A DNA stretch of 64,000 nt, taken from Streptomyces sp. NRRL S-118. GTDB taxonomy: Bacteria > Actinomycetota > Actinomycetes > Streptomycetales > Streptomycetaceae. Below, in pieces: positions 59,100 through 64,000 of the stretch (its first letter is position 1; each line of letters opens with the position of its first letter). The notes under the pieces were generated by a model. The model was given only the letters and a program-made list of their open reading frames with translations, had not been told where the DNA came from and did no database searches. The DNA lies in the NCBI RefSeq assembly GCF_000716335.1, contig NZ_KL591002.1, forward strand, positions 552,999-616,998, in the 5' to 3' direction. The position numbers and the translations under genes were made by a program.

Positions 59100-60217
59100 A
59101 GGTTCTCTCCCAGCGCGTTCACGGCGGTGACGATGCGCTCCAGGTCGTTCTGGGTCAGCGAGGGGTGGACGGGCAGCGAGACGACCTCGGCCGCGGCCTT
59201 CTCCGTCTCGGGCAGGTCCCAGTTCCGGCCGGCCTTCTGGTCCGGCTCCCAGTAGGGCTTCAGACGGTGGATCGGGGTGGGGTAGTAGACGGCGTTGCCG
59301 ACGCCCGCCTCGGTGAGCTTCGCCATCACGGCGTCGCGGTCACCGCCCTGCACCCGGACGGTGTACTGGTGGTAGATGTGGCGCGCGCCCTCGGCGACCG
59401 GCGGGGTCACGATGCCCGCCGCGGTGATGTGCTCGCTGAGGTACGCGGCGTTGGCGATCCGCTGCTCGGTCCAGCCGTTCAGCTTCGCCAGCTGGACGCG
59501 GCCGACCGCGGCGGCCACGTCGGTCATGCGCATGTTGGCGCCGACGATCTCGTTGGCGTACCGCTGCTCCATGCCCTGGTTGCGCAGCAGGCGCAGGGTG
59601 CGGGCGATCTCGGCGTCACCGGTGGAGATCATGCCGCCCTCGAGGGAGTGCATGTTCTTCGTCGGGTAGAAGCTGAAGGTGCCGCCGGTGCCGAAGGCGC
59701 CGACCGGGGTGCCGTTCAGCGCCGCGGCGTGGGCCTGGCAGGCGTCCTCGACGACGGCGAGCTTGTGCCGGCCGGCGATCGCCATGATCTTGTCCATCGC
59801 GGCGGGGTGGCCGTACAGGTGGACCGGCATGATCGCGGCGGTGCGCGGGGTGATGGCGGCCTCGACGGCGGCCGGGTCCAGGTTGAAGCTGCCCGGCTCG
59901 ATGTCCGCGAAGACCACGTCGGCGCCGACCAGGCGGACCGCGTTCGCCGAGGCGGCGAAGGAGAACGACGGGACGATCACCTCGTCGCCGGGGCCGATGC
60001 CCATCGCCAGGAGCAGCAGGTGGAGCGCCGACGTGCCGGAGTTGACGGCGACGCAGTGCCGGCCGTCCACCAGCGCGGAGAACTCCTCCTCGAAGGCCGC
60101 CACCTCGGGGCCCTGGACGACGCGGCCGGTGCGCAGTACGCGTACCGCGGCCTCGATCTCATCTTCACCGATGACCGGGCGGGCAGCGGGGATGGGCTGC
60201 TCGTTGATGCTCGGCAT
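59096..60217 (-). CDS. DegT/DnrJ/EryC1-type PLP aminotransferase (WbpE-like)
   Basis: 373 residues from the ATG at 60217 with AAGGAGG five bases upstream. Six codons of frame upstream (GTG 60235) lie within the SD region and are rejected. PLP site: NSGTSALHLLLLA, VVEDACQAHAA, and Lys in FSFYPTKNMHSLEGGM. WbpE/WlbC converts the 3-keto intermediate to UDP-2-acetamido-3-amino-uronate with glutamate. It is the first gene of a tightly overlapping operon (aminotransferase, oxidoreductase, GT4, GT2, dehydrogenase). The promoter should lie in 60218-60595. Confidence 0.93.
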   Translation of the reverse strand: MPSINEQPIPAARPVIGEDEIEAAVRVLRTGRVVQGPEVAAFEEEFSALVDGRHCVAVNSGTSALHLLLLAMGIGPGDEVIVPSFSFAASANAVRLVGADVVFADIEPGSFNLDPAAVEAAITPRTAAIMPVHLYGHPAAMDKIMAIAGRHKLAVVEDACQAHAAALNGTPVGAFGTGGTFSFYPTKNMHSLEGGMISTGDAEIARTLRLLRNQGMEQRYANEIVGANMRMTDVAAAVGRVQLAKLNGWTEQRIANAAYLSEHITAAGIVTPPVAEGARHIYHQYTVRVQGGDRDAVMAKLTEAGVGNAVYYPTPIHRLKPYWEPDQKAGRNWDLPETEKAAAEVVSLPVHPSLTQNDLERIVTAVNALGENL

Positions 60218-60595
60218 GGAGTCCTCCTTGAACACCGCAAGAGCTCTTTGTGGCAGAGGTCTGGGGTGTGCGGACGTCTCTCGAGGCCGCGCGTACCCCT
60301 CCGGCGCGATGCCGACGCCCTACCGAGGATTGCTGGGACCGGTCTTGTCCCGGAACCGGGTCGGTCACCGGCCGTAGTCTCCGGGCGGGGCCCGCCCACG
60401 GCAGCGACCGGCGTCACATTATCAGGAATTTCCTGGTCAATTTCGGGGCCGTTAACGGAAGGAGGCATCGATTCCGAAACGAAATCCCGGTTCCGCCCAG
60501 GGTAATCCCGGGGCGGAACACGGAACGTTCCATCGGTGCACACCAACTGTTCAGCCGTCAGCCGGGAGGCGTTGCCCGGCTCCGGCGGCCGGCCG
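60218..60595. other. Upstream region of the uronate operon and downstream region of rne
   Basis: No gene. From the rne side it has a nine-base inverted repeat GTTCCGCCC/GGGCGGAAC (60490-60498 with 60511-60519), followed on the minus strand by CGGGATTTCGTTTC, the likely rne terminator. Further on it has two perfect palindromes, CCGTTAACGG (60449-60458) and CAGGAATTTCCTG (60423-60435), in an unusually AT-rich stretch: candidate operators for the operon. No convincing -35/-10 pair was found. Confidence 0.55.
60490..60519 (-). terminator. Probable rne terminator
   Basis: Nine-base perfect stem with an 12-base loop, about 75 bases after the rne stop, followed by a partially T-rich tail on the minus strand. 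Confidence 0.55.
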
Positions 60596-63500
60596 TCAGC
60601 TGTCCGTGACAGCCGTCACGGAAGGCGCCGTGGACTGCTCGGCCGCGGCGGTCTTCTTGGCTGTCGCCTTCTTGGTGGTGGCCTTCTTGGCGGTCGTCTT
60701 CTTCGCCGCCGTCTTCTTCGCCGCGGCGGTCTTCTTGGTGGTGGCCGCCTTCTTGGCCGTGGCCTTCTTGGCGGTCTTGCGAGCCGCCTTCTTGGCCGGC
60801 GCCCCGGCCTCCCCGGCCGTGTCGCCCGCCGCGGCCGTGTCGCCGGACCCGTCCTGCGGGGCCTCGGCCGGGGCCGGCGTGGCCTTCACCACGACGACCG
60901 CGGCCTCGTCGGCACCGGTCGGGGAGCCGGCGGGAGCCGTGACCTTGCGCACGACCCGGCGACGGGCGCGCGGCGGAGCGGCCACGGGGGCCTCCTCCAC
61001 GGCGGCCGGCTCCTCGGCCGGGGCCGCCTCCGGCTGCTGCTCCGGCGCGGCCGGCCCGGCCGGCTGCTCCGGGGCGACGGCCTCGGCCTGCTGCTGCGGC
61101 GCGGCGGGGGCGACGGCCTCGGCCGCGGCCTCCTCGGCACCCTTGGGGGCGCCGGCCGGGGCCGTCGCCTTGCGGGTGGCCCGGCGGCGCGTACGGCCCT
61201 TCGGGGCCTCCTCCTCGGCCGCGGTGACGACGGCCGGGACCGCCTCCACCTCGACGGGCTCCGGCGCCACCTCGGCGAGCGCCGGCTGCGGAGCGGGCTC
61301 CTGCGCGGCGCGCGGGGCGCCGGCCGGAGCGGTGGCCTTGCGGGTGGCCCGGCGGCGGCCGCGTCCACGGGACGCCGCGGCCTCGGCCTCGGCGACGCTG
61401 GAGTAGAGCTCCTCGTCCGGGCGGAACGGCTCCTCCACCGCGACCGGCGCGGCGACCTCCGCCGCCACCTCGGCCTCGGTCTCGGCCTCCACCTCGGGCT
61501 CGGGCTCGGTCACGGCCAGTGCGGCGGCCGGGGCCTCGACGGCCTCGGCGTCGGCGGCGCGGCCCCGCTTCTTGGCGCGCTTGCCGCCGTTGCCGCCGCC
61601 ACCCGCGGTGGTCGGCTGCTCCATGTGGACGATCACGCCGCGGCCGTTGCAGTGCACGCAGGTCTCGGAGAAGGACTCCAGCAGGCCCTGGCCCACCCGC
61701 TTGCGGGTCATCTGGACCAGACCCAGCGAGGTGACCTCGGCGACCTGGTGCTTCGTACGGTCCCGGCCAAGGCACTCCAGCAGGCGCCGCAGCACCAGGT
61801 CCCGGTTGGACTCCAGCACCATGTCGATGAAGTCGATGACGACGATGCCGCCCAGGTCGCGCAGTCGCAGCTGGCGCACGATCTCCTCGGCCGCCTCCAG
61901 GTTGTTCCTGGTGACGGTCTCCTCGAGGTTGCCGCCCTGGCCGGTGAACTTGCCGGTGTTGACGTCGACCACGACCATCGCCTCGGTCTTGTCGATCACC
62001 AGCGAGCCGCCGGACGGCAGCCAGACCTTGCGGTCCAGCGCCTTCATCAGCTGTTCGTCGATCCGGTAGGTCGCGAACACGTCGGTCTCGGAGGTCCAGC
62101 GCTGGAGCCGGTCCGCCAGATCGGGCGCGACGTGCGACACGTAGCCGTGGATGGTCTGCCACGCCTCGTCGCCGCTGACGATGACCTTGGAGAAGTCCTC
62201 GTTGAAGATGTCGCGGACGACCCTGACGGTCATGTCCGGCTCACCGTAGAGGAGGGTGGGGGCGTTGCCGCCCTTCGCCTTCTTCTGGATGTCCTCCCAC
62301 TGCGCCTGGAGCCGCTCGACGTCACGGCGCAGCTCGTCCTCGCTCGCGCCCTCGGCGGCGGTGCGCACGATGACGCCCGCGTCCTCGGGGACGATCTTCT
62401 TGAGGATGGTCTTCAGCCGGGCGCGCTCGGTGTCGGGCAGCTTGCGGCTGATGCCGGTCATCGAGCCCTCGGGCACGTAGACCAGATAGCGGCCGGGCAG
62501 CGAGACCTGGCTGGTCAGGCGGGCGCCCTTGTGACCGATCGGGTCCTTGGTGACCTGGACGAGGACGGACTGGCCGGACTTGAGCGCGGTCTCGATGCGG
62601 CGCGGCCCGTTGGCCATGCCGAGCGCCTCGAAGTTCACCTCACCGGCGTACAGGACGGCGTTGCGGCCCTTGCCGATGTCGACGAACGCGGCCTCCATGG
62701 ACGGCAGGACGTTCTGGACCTTGCCCAGGTAGACGTTGCCGACGTAGCTGGTGGCCTGCTCCTTGTTGACGTAGTGCTCGACGAGCACGTTGTCCTCGAG
62801 GACGCCGATCTGGGTGCGCTCGCCGCTCTGGCGGACGACCATCACGCGCTCGACGGCCTCGCGGCGCGCCAGGAACTCCGCCTCGGTGATGATCGGCACG
62901 CGGCGGCGGCCCTGCTCCCGGCCCTCGCGGCGGCGCTGCTTCTTCGCCTCCAGGCGGGTCGAACCCTTGATGGACTGCACCTCGTCGGACGGCTCCGCCT
63001 TCTCGCGCGCGGGGCGCGGCTCGCGGACCTTGACGACCGTACGGACGCCGTCCTCCTCGGCGGCCTCCGCCTCGCCGGCGTCACCGCTGCGACGGCGCCG
63101 GCGACGGCGGCGGCGCGAGCTGCTGGTACCGGCGGCGGACGGGGTCCCGCCCTCGTGCTCCTCGTCCTCGCCCTCCGGCTCCTCCTCCGCCTCGTCCTCG
63201 GCGGACTCGGCCTCGTCCGTCTCGTCCCCCTCGGCGGACTCGGCGGACTCGCCACGACGGCGGCGGCGGCCACCACGGCGGCGGCGACGGGACGGCCGGT
63301 CCTCGTACTCCTCGCCCTCCTCGGCGGCGCCGGCCTCGGCCTCGGTCTCCTCGGCCTCCTCGGGCTCCTCCGCCTCGCGGGTCGCCTCGGTCTCTTCGGC
63401 CTCGGCCGGCTCCACTGCCTCGACCGCCTCGACGGGCTGCTCGGCGGGCTCGCCCCGGCGGCGACGGCGGCGACGGCCGCCGGTCTCGACCGGCTCGGGG

Positions 63501-64000
63501 GCCTCGGCGGCCGGGGCCTCCTCCTCGTCCCGCCGGCCCGCGGCCTGTGCGGCGGCAGCGGCGGCGGCCGTCTCCGGGGTCTGGAACATCGGCTCGGCGA
63601 AGACCGGAGCCTGGAACACCGGCACCGCGGGGCGGGTGGCCCGGCGGCGCTCCGTCTTGTGCCCGGGGTCGGTGGTGAACTCGGGAGCGGCGGCGCGGCG
63701 GCGGGTGCGCCCGCGGGAGGCGGCCTTCTCGGCGGCGGCGACGTGCTCCTCGTCGGCGGCGATCTGCGCGACGGTGCCGGCGGGCAGGGCCTCGCCCTCC
63801 TCGGCGACGGCCTCCTCGTCCGGCATCGGCGGGACGGCGGGCGCGGTCGCCTGGCGGACGGCACGGCGGCGGGTACGGCCGCGCGGCGCCTCGGCGGCAG
63901 GCTGCTCGGCGACGGCCTCGGCCTCGGCCTGGACGGCGGCGGGCTGCTCGGCGACAGCCGGCTCCTGCGGGGCCTCGGCGGCCTTCGGCGGGCCGGCCGG
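60596..64000 (-). CDS. rne: RNase E/G (5' end outside window)
   Basis: 1134 codons visible, frame still open at the window edge, so the N-terminus is missing. First come disordered Arg/Glu/Ala-rich repeats with RTRRRA units. The catalytic core starts around RRVPIITEAEFLARREAVERVMVV. The S1 domain follows (NKEQATSYVGNVYLGKV), with catalytic aspartates in MVVVDVNTGKF and GIVVIDFIDM and the Zn-link CVHCNGRG. The C-terminal tail repeats ATRKATAPAGAP-like units three times and ends in a histone-like Lys/Ala stretch (AKKA/TTKK repeats). RNase E/G initiates mRNA decay and rRNA processing. The long N-terminal and C-terminal disordered arms are as expected for Streptomyces. Confidence 0.96.
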   Translation of the reverse strand, partial: PAGPPKAAEAPQEPAVAEQPAAVQAEAEAVAEQPAAEAPRGRTRRRAVRQATAPAVPPMPDEEAVAEEGEALPAGTVAQIAADEEHVAAAEKAASRGRTRRRAAAPEFTTDPGHKTERRRATRPAVPVFQAPVFAEPMFQTPETAAAAAAAQAAGRRDEEEAPAAEAPEPVETGGRRRRRRRGEPAEQPVEAVEAVEPAEAEETEATREAEEPEEAEETEAEAGAAEEGEEYEDRPSRRRRRGGRRRRRGESAESAEGDETDEAESAEDEAEEEPEGEDEEHEGGTPSAAGTSSSRRRRRRRRRSGDAGEAEAAEEDGVRTVVKVREPRPAREKAEPSDEVQSIKGSTRLEAKKQRRREGREQGRRRVPIITEAEFLARREAVERVMVVRQSGERTQIGVLEDNVLVEHYVNKEQATSYVGNVYLGKVQNVLPSMEAAFVDIGKGRNAVLYAGEVNFEALGMANGPRRIETALKSGQSVLVQVTKDPIGHKGARLTSQVSLPGRYLVYVPEGSMTGISRKLPDTERARLKTILKKIVPEDAGVIVRTAAEGASEDELRRDVERLQAQWEDIQKKAKGGNAPTLLYGEPDMTVRVVRDIFNEDFSKVIVSGDEAWQTIHGYVSHVAPDLADRLQRWTSETDVFATYRIDEQLMKALDRKVWLPSGGSLVIDKTEAMVVVDVNTGKFTGQGGNLEETVTRNNLEAAEEIVRQLRLRDLGGIVVIDFIDMVLESNRDLVLRRLLECLGRDRTKHQVAEVTSLGLVQMTRKRVGQGLLESFSETCVHCNGRGVIVHMEQPTTAGGGGNGGKRAKKRGRAADAEAVEAPAAALAVTEPEPEVEAETEAEVAAEVAAPVAVEEPFRPDEELYSSVAEAEAAASRGRGRRRATRKATAPAGAPRAAQEPAPQPALAEVAPEPVEVEAVPAVVTAAEEEAPKGRTRRRATRKATAPAGAPKGAEEAAAEAVAPAAPQQQAEAVAPEQPAGPAAPEQQPEAAPAEEPAAVEEAPVAAPPRARRRVVRKVTAPAGSPTGADEAAVVVVKATPAPAEAPQDGSGDTAAAGDTAGEAGAPAKKAARKTAKKATAKKAATTKKTAAAKKTAAKKTTAKKATTKKATAKKTAAAEQSTAPSVTAVTDS

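Noticed and set aside
1..64000. Mobile elements, integrases, prophage, CRISPR or restriction systems
   Set aside because: No transposase, integrase, phage structural, cas or methyltransferase motifs were found in any plausible frame.

Overview
The window is very GC-rich, with strongly GC-biased third codon positions and many GTG starts. It carries the block lepA/rpsT, holA, comEC-comEA, leuS, rsfS-nadD, proA, proB, obgE-rpmA-rplU and rne. This gene content and order, and the protein sequences, point to a Streptomyces chromosome (core region, not a plasmid or arm). No identification below genus is attempted.

Layout. 0-2 kb: C-terminally truncated SpoIIE-type phosphatase. 2-4 kb: long-chain acyl-CoA ligase. 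4.5-17.1 kb: translation and DNA-processing genes (lepA, rpsT, holA, comEC, comEA, a DegV protein, a membrane coiled-coil protein, leuS). leuS is preceded by a short reading frame with three consecutive Leu codons and a transcription terminator, i.e. an attenuator. 17.5-20.7 kb: a b-type-cytochrome-like membrane protein overlapping a NuoF-like flavo/Fe-S protein. 20.7-22.9 kb: two identical tRNA-Ala(GGC) genes bracketing a membrane mannosyltransferase and two tiny zinc proteins. 22.9-33.3 kb: histidine phosphatase, rsfS, LCP-like protein, nadD, a 54-residue membrane protein, an M48 protease, two related membrane proteins, proA, a small conserved protein and proB.

33.7-41.2 kb (between proB and obgE) is a wall-polymer island: a GT2 enzyme, a CDP-glycerol-type polymerase, a Bcs1-like fusion of a cytidylyltransferase with a short-chain reductase (predicted CDP-ribitol supply), and a GT4 enzyme. 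41.5-43.6 kb is obgE-rpmA-rplU.

43.8-60.2 kb, between rplU and rne, is a second and probably lineage-variable island. Its main operon (60.2 to 53.6 kb, minus strand, every junction overlapping) encodes a DegT aminotransferase, a Gfo/Idh oxidoreductase, a GT4, a GT2 and a UDP-sugar dehydrogenase. With the hexapeptide N-acetyltransferase at 45.2 kb, these match the steps of the WbpA/B/E/D route to UDP-2,3-diacetamido-2,3-dideoxy-glucuronic acid. Three more glycosyltransferases, a PIG-V-like mannosyltransferase and a decayed copy of a Ppm/PIG-V gene pair lie in the same island. Together the two islands predict a phosphate- and uronate-bearing cell-surface polymer. The window ends inside rne (RNase E/G), which enters truncated at its N-terminus.
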